Source: Alphaproteobacteria bacterium
GTDB lineage: Bacteria; Pseudomonadota; Alphaproteobacteria; Rhizobiales; Aestuariivirgaceae
Length of the DNA: 53,195 nt
Reading direction: 5' to 3'
NCBI GenBank assembly: GCA_024642465.1
Contig: JAHEBA010000012.1
Coordinates: forward strand, 1 to 53,195
The notes under the pieces are model-generated. The model saw only the letters and a program-made list of their open reading frames with translations. It did no database searches and had not been told where the DNA came from. Numbering within the stretch: the stretch's first letter is position 1; every line of letters starts with the position of its first letter. The translations under genes and the position numbers were made by a program. This document shows, piece after piece, positions 41,146 through 49,845 of the stretch.

Positions 41146-42879
41146 ATGGCTGAAGCAGCAGTTAAACTCGGATCGGACGCGGCGCAGGCCGAGTTGACGG
41201 ACGGTTTCCACCTGATCATCGATGCCCTGAAGCTGAACGGCATCGAGAACATCTATCACGTGCCGGGCATTCCGGTGACGGACCTTGGCCGCATGATGCA
41301 GGCTGAAGGGCTCCGAGTGATTTCGTTCCGCCATGAATCGAATGCAGGCAATGCTGCTGCAGTGGCCGGCTACCTGACCAAGAAGCCGGGCGTCTGCCTG
41401 ACCGTGTCTGCACCGGGCTTCCTGAACGGCCTCGTCGCACTCAGCCATGCCACCACCAACTGCTGGCCGATGATCCTGATTTCCGGCTCTTCCGAGCGCG
41501 AAATCGTCGACCTGCAGAAGGGCGATTACGAGGAAATGGACCAACTGGCCATCGCCAAGCCGCTGGGCAAGGCCGCTTACCGCATTCTGCATGCCGAAGA
41601 CATCGGCGTTGGCGTTGCCCGCGCCGTGCGCGCTGCCCTGTCGGGCCGTCCCGGCGGCGTCTATCTCGACATCCCGGCTTCGCTGCTGGGTCAGACCATG
41701 GATGCGCTGCAGGGCGAGAAGTCGCTGATCAAGGTGGTCGAACCGGCCCCGGCGCAGTTCCCATCGCAGGTTGCAATCGATCGCGCGCTGAACCTGCTGA
41801 AGTCGGCCAAGAAGCCGCTGATCATCCTCGGCAAGGGTGCGTCCTACGCCCAGTGCGATGATCTCGTTAAGGAATTCGTCGAGAAATCCGGCATTCCCTA
41901 CATCGCGATGTCGATGGCAAAAGGCCTGCTGCCCGACGATCACCCGCAATATGCCGGTGCCGCCCGTTCGCTGGTGCTCAAGGACAGCGACTGCGTCATG
42001 CTCGTCGGTGCCCGCCTCAACTGGCTGCTGAGCCACGGCAAGGGCAAGCAGTGGGGCGAGCCGTTCACCAAGAAGTTCATCCAGATCGACATCGATCCGA
42101 AGGAAATGGACTCGAACCAGCCCATCGATGCTCCTCTCGTCGGTGATATCGAAAGCGTTCTGACCATGATGGTCAAGGGCATGGACGGCTGGAAGAAGCC
42201 GTCCGAGGAATGGACCGGCGCGGTTGCCGCCAAGTCTGCCGAAAACGTTGAGAAGATGTCGGGCAAGCTGATGTCCAACGCCGTGCCGATGGACTTCCAC
42301 GGCGCGCTGGGCCGCCTGAAGCGCATCTTCGCCGACAATCCGGACGCTGTGCTCGTCAACGAAGGCGCCAACACGCTCGACTTCGCCCGCTCCATCATCG
42401 ACATGTACAAGCCGCGCAAGCGCCTTGACGTTGGTACCTGGGGCGTAATGGGCATCGGCATGGGCACCGCGGTGGCCGCCGCCGTCGAGACTGGCCAACC
42501 TGTGGTGTGCATTGAGGGCGACAGCGCCTTCGGTTTCTCCGGCATGGAAATCGAGACGATTTGCCGGTACAAGCTGCCGGTCTGCATCGTCATCTTCAAC
42601 AATTCCGGCATCTACCGCGGCACCGATACCGACCCGACGGGCCGCGACCCGGGTACCACGGTATTCGTGCCGGAAGCGAAGTACGACATGATGATGGAAG
42701 CCTTCGGTGGCGTCGGCGTCACGGCCCGCACGCCGGACGATCTGGAGCGCGCGGTGCGTGAGGCGATCGCCAGCGGCAAGCCGACGCTCGTCAACGCCAT
42801 CATCGATCCGCAAGCCGGTACCGAATCCGGCCGCATCGGCAACCTGAACCCGCAGAGCGTGGTTCAGAAGAAGAAGTAA
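41146..42879 (+). CDS. oxc: Oxalyl-CoA decarboxylase
   Basis: A 577-residue thiamine-diphosphate enzyme converting oxalyl-CoA to formyl-CoA and carbon dioxide. It matches the Oxalobacter formigenes enzyme block by block: ELTDGFHLIIDALKLNGI, GVCLTVSAPGFLNG, HATTNCWPMILISGSSEREI, EMDSNQPIDAPLVGDI and KRLDVGTWGVMGIGMG. E64 in FRHES is the thiamine-activating glutamate. The cofactor/Mg motif is GDSAFGFSGME...FNN. ATG 41146 is chosen over ATG 41131 because GGAGG sits 8 bases before it. The gene lies 20 bases after the GntR gene and 102 bases before frc. Confidence 0.96.
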   Translation: MAEAAVKLGSDAAQAELTDGFHLIIDALKLNGIENIYHVPGIPVTDLGRMMQAEGLRVISFRHESNAGNAAAVAGYLTKKPGVCLTVSAPGFLNGLVALSHATTNCWPMILISGSSEREIVDLQKGDYEEMDQLAIAKPLGKAAYRILHAEDIGVGVARAVRAALSGRPGGVYLDIPASLLGQTMDALQGEKSLIKVVEPAPAQFPSQVAIDRALNLLKSAKKPLIILGKGASYAQCDDLVKEFVEKSGIPYIAMSMAKGLLPDDHPQYAGAARSLVLKDSDCVMLVGARLNWLLSHGKGKQWGEPFTKKFIQIDIDPKEMDSNQPIDAPLVGDIESVLTMMVKGMDGWKKPSEEWTGAVAAKSAENVEKMSGKLMSNAVPMDFHGALGRLKRIFADNPDAVLVNEGANTLDFARSIIDMYKPRKRLDVGTWGVMGIGMGTAVAAAVETGQPVVCIEGDSAFGFSGMEIETICRYKLPVCIVIFNNSGIYRGTDTDPTGRDPGTTVFVPEAKYDMMMEAFGGVGVTARTPDDLERAVREAIASGKPTLVNAIIDPQAGTESGRIGNLNPQSVVQKKK

Positions 42880-42981
42880 TCAGGTCTGTGGCTGCAGCCC
42901 GCACATCAGTGGCGGGCGGACACCTCCGGCTTCGACAGCATCAATCCCCGGTAGTGAACACGGGGAACCAGGGAGACAAAA

Positions 42982-44253
42982 ATGCAAGCACTCAAAGGCA
43001 TCAAGGTTCTGGACTTCACCCACGTGCAATCGGGCCCAACCTGCACCCAGCTCCTCGCCTGGCTTGGCGCGGATGTGATCAAGGTCGAGCGTCCCGGCGT
43101 GGGCGATGCGACCCGCGGCCAGCTTCGCGACGTGCCCAACGCCGACTCGCTCTACTTCACCATGTTGAACCATAACAAGCGGTCCCTGACGCTCGACTCC
43201 AAGAATGCCAAGGGCAAGGAAGTCCTCGAGAAGCTGGTCAAGAGCTGCGATATCCTGGTTGAAAACTTCGCCCCCGGCGCGCTTGACCGCATGGGTCTGA
43301 CCTGGGAGCGCATCCAGGAACTCAACCCGCGCATGATCTACGCCTCGGTCAAGGGCTTTGGCCCCGGCCCCTACGAAGAGTGCAAGGTGTACGAAAACGT
43401 TGCCCAGTGCGCCGGCGGCTCTGCATCCACCACCGGCTTCCTCGATGGTCCGCCGACCGTGACCGGCGCCCAGATCGGCGACTCGGGCACCGGCCTGCAC
43501 CTGGCCTTCGGCATCCTGGCCGCGCTCTACCAGCGCACCCACTCCGGCAAGGGCCAGCGCGTGCTGGCCGCCATGCAGGACGGCGTGCTGAACCTGTGCC
43601 GCGTCAAGCTGCGCGATCAGCAGCGCCTCGCGCATGGCCCGCTGAGGGAATACTCGCAGTTCGGCCAGGGCATTCCGTTCGGCGAAGCCACCCCGCGTGC
43701 GGGCAATGACTCCGGCGGCGGCCAGCCTGGCAAGATCCTCAAGTGCAAGGGCTGGGAAACCGACCCGAACGCCTACACCTATTTCATCACCCAGGCGGCC
43801 GTCTGGGAGAAGGTGTGCGACCTGATCGGCGAGCCTGACTGGAAGACCGATCCCGGCTACGCAACGCCGCCCGCCCGTCTCGACAAGCTCGACGCCATCT
43901 TTGACCGCATTGAGCAATGGACCATGACCAAAACCAAGTTCGAGGTCATGAACCTGTGCAACCCGCTCGACATTCCGGTCGGCCCGATCCTGTCGATGAA
44001 GGAAATCGCAGAGGACATGTCGCTGCGCGAAACCGGCACGGTGGTCGAGGTCGACCATCCCGAGCGCGGCAAGTACCTGACCGTGGGCATGCCGGTGAAG
44101 CTGTCGGACTCTCCCGCAGAGGTGAAGCGTTCGCCGCTGCTGGGCGAGCACAACGAGGAAATTCTTGCAGAAGTGCTGGGTTATTCCGCGGAAGACATCG
44201 AGGCGATCCGCGCATCCGGCGCAATCGGCGCGATGAAGCAGGCCGCCGAGTAA
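42982..44253 (+). CDS. frc: Formyl-CoA:oxalate CoA-transferase
   Basis: A 423-residue class III CoA-transferase moving CoA from formyl-CoA to oxalate. The catalytic aspartate is D167 in AQIGDSGTG, corresponding to D169 of the O. formigenes enzyme. Q16 (THVQSGP) and the mobile glycine loop NDSGGGQPG match functional elements of that enzyme. The 102-base gap before it holds a small hairpin, TCCCCG (42945-42950) with CGGGGA (42961-42966), just ahead of the ribosome site, which may shift expression relative to oxc. With oxc it forms the standard catalytic cycle of oxalate breakdown. Confidence 0.95.
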   Translation: MQALKGIKVLDFTHVQSGPTCTQLLAWLGADVIKVERPGVGDATRGQLRDVPNADSLYFTMLNHNKRSLTLDSKNAKGKEVLEKLVKSCDILVENFAPGALDRMGLTWERIQELNPRMIYASVKGFGPGPYEECKVYENVAQCAGGSASTTGFLDGPPTVTGAQIGDSGTGLHLAFGILAALYQRTHSGKGQRVLAAMQDGVLNLCRVKLRDQQRLAHGPLREYSQFGQGIPFGEATPRAGNDSGGGQPGKILKCKGWETDPNAYTYFITQAAVWEKVCDLIGEPDWKTDPGYATPPARLDKLDAIFDRIEQWTMTKTKFEVMNLCNPLDIPVGPILSMKEIAEDMSLRETGTVVEVDHPERGKYLTVGMPVKLSDSPAEVKRSPLLGEHNEEILAEVLGYSAEDIEAIRASGAIGAMKQAAE

Positions 44254-44295
44254 CATCACCGGCAAGAACAACAAGAATATGGGAAGGAAGCAGTA

Positions 44296-45258
44296 ATGGC
44301 GGAAGACAACCGCGGCATCTGGCGCAAGCCGAGTGACAAGATGAGGCTCATCGTCATGGGCCAGCAGGCATTCGGCAAGGACGTGCTGGCGAAGCTGCTG
44401 GACGAAGGCAGGGATGAAGTGGTCGCGGTCTATTGCGAGCCCGACAAGGAGGGCAAGCCGGCCGACCCGATCAAGGCCTTTGCCCTTGAGAAGGGACTGC
44501 CGGTCGAGCAGCCGGCCAATTTCGACGACAAGGCCACGCTCGACAAGCTGGCCTCGTACGATGCCGATCTCATGGTCATGGCCTTCGTCAACGTGTTCGT
44601 GCCGGAAGCGGCCCGCGACACCCCGCGCTTCGGCTCGATCTGCTTCCACCCCTCGCTGCTGCCGCTGCACCGCGGTCCCAGCGCGGTCAACTGGCCGATC
44701 ATCATGGGATCGGCCAAGTCTGGTTACAGCTGGTTCTATCCGTCTGACGGGCTGGACGAAGGCGACAGCCTGATGCAGTGGGAATGCGACATTGCGCCCG
44801 ACGACACGGTGATCGATCTCTATTTCAAGAAGATCTACCCCTCTGCCGTGGACAGCATCATGGAAGTCTGTGAGCTTTTCCGCACCGGCAACCCGCCGCG
44901 CATCGTGGCCGATGAAGCCCAGGCAACCTACGAACGCCGCTGCACGGCCAAGCATGTGAAAATCGACTGGAACAAGCCGGTCAGTCAGGTCTACGACCTG
45001 ATCCGTGGCACCAACCCCAGCCCCGGCGCATGGACCACGCTGAACGGTGCGCAGGTACAGGTGTTCGATTGCCGGCGCGAGCCAGGCGACGGCATCTCTT
45101 CCAAGGTCACGGCTGTTTCGGAAGAGGGCGTCACTGTACAGTGCATCGGCGGCCGCATCCGCATCATGCGCGTGCGTCCGGTCGGTAGCGACAAGATGGC
45201 GGCCCACGAATGGGCGGCGCAGGCCGGCGTTGAAAAGGGAACCGCGCTCGGCGAATAG
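44296..45258 (+). CDS. Formyltransferase with ALDH1L1-type hydrolase domains
   Basis: A 320-residue protein with the folate-binding formyltransferase fold (residues 15-200) and the C-terminal OB-like domain (residues 218-300). It is not ordinary methionyl-tRNA formyltransferase. The block SICFHPSLLPLHRGPSAVNW lacks the asparagine two residues before the catalytic His and instead resembles the N-terminal domain of 10-formyl-THF dehydrogenase (ALDH1L1). H118 and D154 have exactly the spacing of ALDH1L1 H106 and D142, and GLDEGDSLMQWECDIAPDDT also matches. That domain moves formyl between folate and a phosphopantetheine thiol. Located 42 bases after frc, it may transfer formyl from formyl-CoA to tetrahydrofolate, or hydrolyse formyl-folate. 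Biochemical role is inferred. Confidence 0.82.
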   Translation: MAEDNRGIWRKPSDKMRLIVMGQQAFGKDVLAKLLDEGRDEVVAVYCEPDKEGKPADPIKAFALEKGLPVEQPANFDDKATLDKLASYDADLMVMAFVNVFVPEAARDTPRFGSICFHPSLLPLHRGPSAVNWPIIMGSAKSGYSWFYPSDGLDEGDSLMQWECDIAPDDTVIDLYFKKIYPSAVDSIMEVCELFRTGNPPRIVADEAQATYERRCTAKHVKIDWNKPVSQVYDLIRGTNPSPGAWTTLNGAQVQVFDCRREPGDGISSKVTAVSEEGVTVQCIGGRIRIMRVRPVGSDKMAAHEWAAQAGVEKGTALGE

Positions 45259-45320
45259 GCCGGGATCAACAATAAGGCCCGAGCTGGCAAACAGCGGGCA
45301 CCAAAGGGAAGGAAGAAGTC

Positions 45321-46181
45321 ATGTCGGTACGCAGGATTCTGGTGCCCATCCGGCTCGACGGCAAGGGCGAGAACGTGCTCGATCACGCCCTGGCGCTGGC
45401 AGGCAAGAACTCGCACATCGAAGTGGTCCATTGCCGCCCTGCGCCGAAGGACCTGATCCCATTCGGAGTTTCGGTGCCCTCAATCCTGCGCGAGCAGATT
45501 ACCAAGTCTGGCGACGAGCTGGCGCTGGCCGAGGAAAAGCGGGTTGTCGAGCTGTTCGATTCCTATGCCAAGAGCCGCAAGCTCAAGGTAGTCGCTCCCG
45601 GTGAGGCTCACCCGAAGAACGCCATGTCGGCAACCTTCCGCGTCGAGCGCGGCAAGCAGGCCAATATCGTGTCACTGCGTGGCCGGCTGGCCGACGTGGT
45701 TGCTGTGGCCAAGCCTGACCGCGACCGGGCAATCGGCCGCAACACGCTGGAAGCCGCACTGGTCAACACCGGATCGCTGGTCATGATGTGTCCGGAACAG
45801 GCCCCGCCCAAGGTGCTTGGCCAGCATGTCGCCATTGCCTGGAACGGTTCGCGCGAAGCGGCTCGCGCCCTTGCGCTGGCGATCCCGCTGTTGGCGGCGG
45901 CCAGCAAGCTGTCGATCCTGACCATTGCCGGCGAGGAACTGGAACTGACGGCTCAGCACCTGATGAGCTATCTTGGCGACCATGACCTGAAGGCCGAACA
46001 TCTGCAGGTCAAGGCTGACCACAATGTCGGCAAGGTGTTGCTCGAAGGTGCAGGAACCAGTGGCGCCGACAGCCTTTTGATGGGCGCATACGGCTCAAGC
46101 CGCGGACGCGAACTGGTGCTTGGCGGTGCCACCCAATACGTTATCGACCACTCGACCATTCCTGTACTGATGGCTCACTAA
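45321..46181 (+). CDS. Universal stress protein family
   Basis: A 286-residue protein made of two UspA-like halves. The second half ends with the nucleotide-binding motif GAYGSSRGRELVLGGATQYVI followed by PVLMAH; the first half (RRILVPIRLDGKGENVLDHAL) lacks it. ATG 45321 follows GGAAGGAAG. It is the last gene of the oxc-frc-formyltransferase set, 62 bases downstream, with a bulged hairpin (45278-45300) in the gap. USP proteins often accompany transport or anaerobic-type metabolic operons; its role here is unknown. Confidence 0.88.
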   Translation: MSVRRILVPIRLDGKGENVLDHALALAGKNSHIEVVHCRPAPKDLIPFGVSVPSILREQITKSGDELALAEEKRVVELFDSYAKSRKLKVVAPGEAHPKNAMSATFRVERGKQANIVSLRGRLADVVAVAKPDRDRAIGRNTLEAALVNTGSLVMMCPEQAPPKVLGQHVAIAWNGSREAARALALAIPLLAAASKLSILTIAGEELELTAQHLMSYLGDHDLKAEHLQVKADHNVGKVLLEGAGTSGADSLLMGAYGSSRGRELVLGGATQYVIDHSTIPVLMAH

Positions 46182-46254
46182 ACGATTGGGGCGAAATGGC
46201 TTTCACAGAGCGGAAAACTTGAGGAGAGACTGCGACATACTGTCAGGTTTTCAC

Positions 46255-46303
46255 TTGCCGAGGTCTGGCGTTCTGCTACGCTCTGACAGTTTCTGGTATA
46301 CCA
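46255..46303 (+). promoter_or_regulatory. Candidate promoter and GntR operator of the TTT transporter genes
   Basis: A possible -35 TTGCCG (46255-46260) and -10 TACGCT (46277-46282), spaced 16 bases, are followed by the perfect palindrome TGGTATACCA (46294-46303). The palindrome is identical to the core found before the GntR gene. Placement just after the predicted start of transcription suits repression. The promoter boxes are a weak call; the palindrome is certain. Confidence 0.5.
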
Positions 46304-46473
46304 CACGCCAGAAATAAAAATAAAAACGTGGTAAATCAGTCGCTTGATAGCGAGGTTTGTTTGCTCGAAAGATTGCTTTGCCATAGGTTTGGCAGCGAGC
46401 GGCATGCCCGTTAGACTATCCGGCTTCCGCCACTCAGGTGGAAGGCGTTCATGACCCAAAAGGGAGGAAAACC

Positions 46474-47451
46474 ATGGGTATTACTAGAAGACTTGCAATG
46501 GCTCTGACTTGCGCGGCTGGCCTGATGACGGGTGTTGCCGGCATGTCGACCTCGGCACACGCCTGGGAGCCGACCAAGCCGATCGACTTCGTGATCATGG
46601 CTGGTGCCGGTGGCGGTGCTGACCAGATTGCACGCTTCATCCAGTCGGTCGTGGAAAAGAACAAGCTGTCTCCGCGTCCGCTGGTGCCGAACAACAAGGG
46701 CGGTGGTTCGGGCGCAGAAGCCCTCATTGCGCTGAAAGGTACTTCCGATCCGGATCACACCATCCTGGTGACGCTGAACTCCTTCTTCACCACCCCGCTG
46801 CGCCAGGCCAACCTGGGCATCGACATCATGACCTTCACCCCCATCAACATGATGGGCGTGGATCCGTTCGTTCTGTGGGTGCACAAGGATTCGGGCATCA
46901 CCACGTTCGAACAGTGGCTTGAGAAGGTGAAGGCCGACAATGGCGAGTACGTCATGGGCGGCACCGGCAAGGGTCAGGAAGACTCCATCGTGATCAAGTG
47001 GATGGAGCAGAACTACGACCTGAAGATCAAGTACATCCCCTACAAGGGCGGCGGCGCAGTGGCCAAGGACCTGGCCGGCCAGCAGATCATGGCTTCGGTG
47101 AACAACCCGTCTGAAGCCAAGGGCTTCTACGAGTCCGGCGACGTGATCCCGCTGATCGCGTTCTCTGACGAGCGTCTGCCGAACCTGCCTGACGTCCGCA
47201 CGGTCAAGGAACTGGGCAAGGACTTCTCCTACTACAACCAGCGTGCCGTCGTTGGCGCACCTGGCATGTCGGATGACGCAGCTGCCTGGTATCGTGACCT
47301 GTTCCAGAAGGTGTACGACTCCGAAGAATGGCAGGGCTACATGAAGTCGGAAAGCCTCGAAGGCCTGCCGATGGATGCTGAACAGCAGAAGGAATACTGG
47401 AAGACTCAGGTCGCCCGTCACACCGAGCTGCTGAAGGCGCTCGGCGAGTAA
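46474..47451 (+). CDS. tctC: TTT transporter substrate-binding protein
   Basis: A 325-residue periplasmic binding protein of the tripartite tricarboxylate transporter (Bug/TctC) family. ATG 46474 follows GGGAGG. A signal peptide covers about residues 1-29 (MGITRRLAMALTCAAGLM ... SAHA). The family ligand region FVIMAGAGGGADQIARFI and the later YIPYKGGGAVAKDLAGQQ loop are both present. The gene sits downstream of the oxalate genes and shares their operator, so oxalate or a related dicarboxylate is the likely ligand; typical TctC proteins bind citrate, aspartate, terephthalate and others. Confidence 0.9.
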   Translation: MGITRRLAMALTCAAGLMTGVAGMSTSAHAWEPTKPIDFVIMAGAGGGADQIARFIQSVVEKNKLSPRPLVPNNKGGGSGAEALIALKGTSDPDHTILVTLNSFFTTPLRQANLGIDIMTFTPINMMGVDPFVLWVHKDSGITTFEQWLEKVKADNGEYVMGGTGKGQEDSIVIKWMEQNYDLKIKYIPYKGGGAVAKDLAGQQIMASVNNPSEAKGFYESGDVIPLIAFSDERLPNLPDVRTVKELGKDFSYYNQRAVVGAPGMSDDAAAWYRDLFQKVYDSEEWQGYMKSESLEGLPMDAEQQKEYWKTQVARHTELLKALGE

Positions 47452-47476
47452 TGGCGGTCTGACGCCAGCAATATCC

Positions 47477-47529
47477 GCCGGGGTGGGCTTTGGTCCGCCA
47501 CAGGACCTTCCACCCCGGCATACCTTTTA
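47477..47529 (+). terminator. Stem-loop between tctC and tctB (partial terminator or mRNA stabiliser)
   Basis: GCCGGGGTGG (47477-47486) pairs perfectly with CCACCCCGGC (47510-47519). Inside, GGTCC (47492-47496) pairs with GGACC (47503-47507). TTTT follows at 47525-47528. Such hairpins after a binding-protein gene commonly let it be made in excess over the membrane subunits. Confidence 0.7.
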
Positions 47530-47596
47530 ATCAACAGCGATCAGACGGACGGGCAATGGGCCGCGTCCGAATGATAATGCACGGGAGGAAGCCGCC

Positions 47597-48100
47597 ATGC
47601 GGCGCGGTGAGATCATTACAGCAGGCATCCTGGCACTGCTCTCCATTTACATGATGTACAAGAGCACCGAGCTTGAGATCGGGTACATCTCGGGTGAGGG
47701 GCCTGGCGGTGGAGCCTGGCCGTTCTGGCTTTCTGCAATCATGCTGATTTGCACGGTGTTCATCGCCATCAACTGGGCCCGCAGGACTTCGCCTCCTTCG
47801 CAATCCACCGAACCGATGCTGGACTCCTATGGCATGAAGATGCTGTTCCTCGTCGGCGGCGGCATTGCCGCATTCATCGGACTGAGCAGCATCATTTCGA
47901 TGTACGGCGGCATCTTCGTCTTCCTCGTCTATTACCTGCGCTTCCTGGGCCGCCACTCGTGGGCGCTGACGATGACCCTGGCGACGTCTGTTCCGATTAT
48001 CTTCTTCTTCTTCTTCGAGGCGCTGATGCGTATCACGCTGCCCAAGGGATGGAGCTTCACCGAGCCGCTGTTCAACTGGCTCAACAACTTCATTTACTGA
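47597..48100 (+). CDS. tctB: TTT transporter small membrane subunit
   Basis: A 167-residue protein with four predicted helices, the TctB topology. It starts MRRGEIITAGILALLSIYMM and contains the GPGGGAWPFWLSAIML block typical of the family. ATG 47597 follows GGAGG. Helices end near the charged RITLPKGWSF region that precedes the last membrane segment. It is 145 bases after tctC, with a stem-loop between, and 50 bases before tctA. Confidence 0.88.
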   Translation: MRRGEIITAGILALLSIYMMYKSTELEIGYISGEGPGGGAWPFWLSAIMLICTVFIAINWARRTSPPSQSTEPMLDSYGMKMLFLVGGGIAAFIGLSSIISMYGGIFVFLVYYLRFLGRHSWALTMTLATSVPIIFFFFFEALMRITLPKGWSFTEPLFNWLNNFIY

Positions 48101-48150
48101 ATTCCTTCGGGCGTGCCACACGCCGCCCAACCGCAAGGGGCTAGAATAAG

Positions 48151-49683
48151 ATGGAAATTCTCGGACTTTTGAGCGACGGCTTTTTGCTGGCCATGCAGCC
48201 GCTGAACCTGCTGCTGATCATTGTCGGCGTCACGCTTGGCTTGTTCATCGGTGCCATGCCCGGCCTCGGCTCGGTCAACGGGGTGGCAATCCTGCTGCCC
48301 ATCACCTTCCTGGTGCCGCCGAACTCGGCCATCATTTTCCTGGCAGCCATCTATTACGGCGCCATGTACGGAGGGGCGATCAGTTCGATTACTCTTGGCA
48401 TTCCCGGTGCTTCAACCGCCGTGGCGACGACCTTCGACGGCCGGCCACTGGCGATGAAGGGCAGGGCCAGCCTCGCGCTCGTCACTGCTGCAGTGGCGTC
48501 CTTCATTGGGGGCACGGTGTCGAACATCTTCTTCACCGCATTCGCCCCGCCGCTGGCATCCGTCGCGCTGAGCTTCGGCAACCCCGAGATCTTCGCGCTG
48601 ATGCTGCTCGCCTTCGCAACCTTCGTCGGCCTTGGCGGTGACGACATTCCGAAGACCATCTTCTCGATCTGCATCGGTCTTGTGTTCGCGGCTGTGGGAT
48701 ATGACGAAATCTCCGGCGCACCCCGCCTGATCTTCTTCGATATCTCCGGCTTCCTGCACGGTATCAACTTCCTCGTGCTTGCAATCGGTGTATACGGCAT
48801 CGGCGAGATGCTGTGGACCATCGACTCGACCCGCGGTAAGATCACCTCGACCGAGGCCAAGTTCTCCATCAAGGGTGTCACCGCCGACGCCAAGGAAGCG
48901 CTGCAGCGCGGCTGGAAGGGCACGACCATCGGCTCGCTGATCGGCTTCTTCGTCGGCATCCTGCCGGCGGCAGGCGCCACGCCCGGCTCGTTGATGAGCT
49001 ATGGCGTTGCCAAGATGCTGTCGAAGAATCCAAAGGATTACGGCCAGGGCCACCCCGATGGCGTGGCTGCACCTGAAGCCGCAAACAACTCGGCTTCTAC
49101 CGGCTCGATGTTGCCCATGCTTACCCTGGGCATCCCCGGCTCGCCGACCACCGCCATCCTGCTCGGCGGCATGGTGATCTGGGGCCTGACGCCGGGTCCG
49201 CGCCTGTTCGTCGACCAGAGCGAATTCGTGTGGGGCCTGATCGGTTCTTTCTATGTGTCGAACTTCTTTGCCCTGGTGGTGAACCTCGCCTTCATCCCGG
49301 TCTTCATCTGGATGCTGCGCATGCCCTTCACCATCCTGGCGCCGATGATCTTCGTGCTTTCGGTCGTGGGTGGTTATGCGGCAACGCGTGACATGCACGA
49401 TGTCTGGCTCATGCTGATCTTCGGTATCGGCGCATTCTTCCTGCGCAAGCTGGACTATCCGGTCGCGCCTGCGGTGCTCGCCATCGTGCTTGGCCCGATC
49501 GCCGAACCGACCTTACGCCAGTCGCTGCTGCTGTCGTCAGGCGATCCGATGATCTTTTTGAACCGCCCGATTGCCGGCCCGATCACGGTAATCGCGGTCA
49601 TCTTGATCCTGTTGCCGCTGTTCAAGTTCGGCTGGAACAAGTTCAAGAAGTCAGGCGGCACCCAGCCCGCTCAGCAAGGCTGA
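48151..49683 (+). CDS. tctA: TTT transporter large membrane subunit
   Basis: A 510-residue permease with about eleven or twelve helices. The two diagnostic repeats are seen: GAMPGLGSVNGVAILLPITF near residues 31-50 and GILPAAGATPGSLMSYGVAK near residues 269-288. GIPGSPTTAILLGGM follows. It uses an ion gradient to move the ligand delivered by TctC. The gene ends the transporter operon, followed by a strong terminator at 49715-49746. Confidence 0.93.
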   Translation: MEILGLLSDGFLLAMQPLNLLLIIVGVTLGLFIGAMPGLGSVNGVAILLPITFLVPPNSAIIFLAAIYYGAMYGGAISSITLGIPGASTAVATTFDGRPLAMKGRASLALVTAAVASFIGGTVSNIFFTAFAPPLASVALSFGNPEIFALMLLAFATFVGLGGDDIPKTIFSICIGLVFAAVGYDEISGAPRLIFFDISGFLHGINFLVLAIGVYGIGEMLWTIDSTRGKITSTEAKFSIKGVTADAKEALQRGWKGTTIGSLIGFFVGILPAAGATPGSLMSYGVAKMLSKNPKDYGQGHPDGVAAPEAANNSASTGSMLPMLTLGIPGSPTTAILLGGMVIWGLTPGPRLFVDQSEFVWGLIGSFYVSNFFALVVNLAFIPVFIWMLRMPFTILAPMIFVLSVVGGYAATRDMHDVWLMLIFGIGAFFLRKLDYPVAPAVLAIVLGPIAEPTLRQSLLLSSGDPMIFLNRPIAGPITVIAVILILLPLFKFGWNKFKKSGGTQPAQQG

Positions 49684-49714
49684 AATCGGCAGGCTGCCTG
49701 AAAAGCATCCGGAC

Positions 49715-49746
49715 AAGGGCGCCTCTGAAATGGGGCGCCCTTTTCC
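49715..49746 (+). terminator. Intrinsic terminator after tctA
   Basis: AAGGGCGCC (49715-49723) pairs perfectly with GGCGCCCTT (49734-49742) across a 10-base loop, and TTTT runs from 49741. It closes the oxalate/TTT module. Confidence 0.85.
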
Positions 49747-49845
49747 TTGTTACAACGTCAAGCAGCCCATTTATTGGTTGCAGTCGCTGCATCTTTGAAG
49801 TGTAAACTCACGTTCGCATTGCGGTGAGTTTCGTGGAGGCAGGCC

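Noticed and set aside
40978..45207. Two long minus-strand frames (611 and 775 codons) opposite oxc, frc and the formyltransferase
   Set aside because: They are reverse-strand shadows of strongly conserved genes and read as histidine/arginine/valine-rich non-protein sequence.
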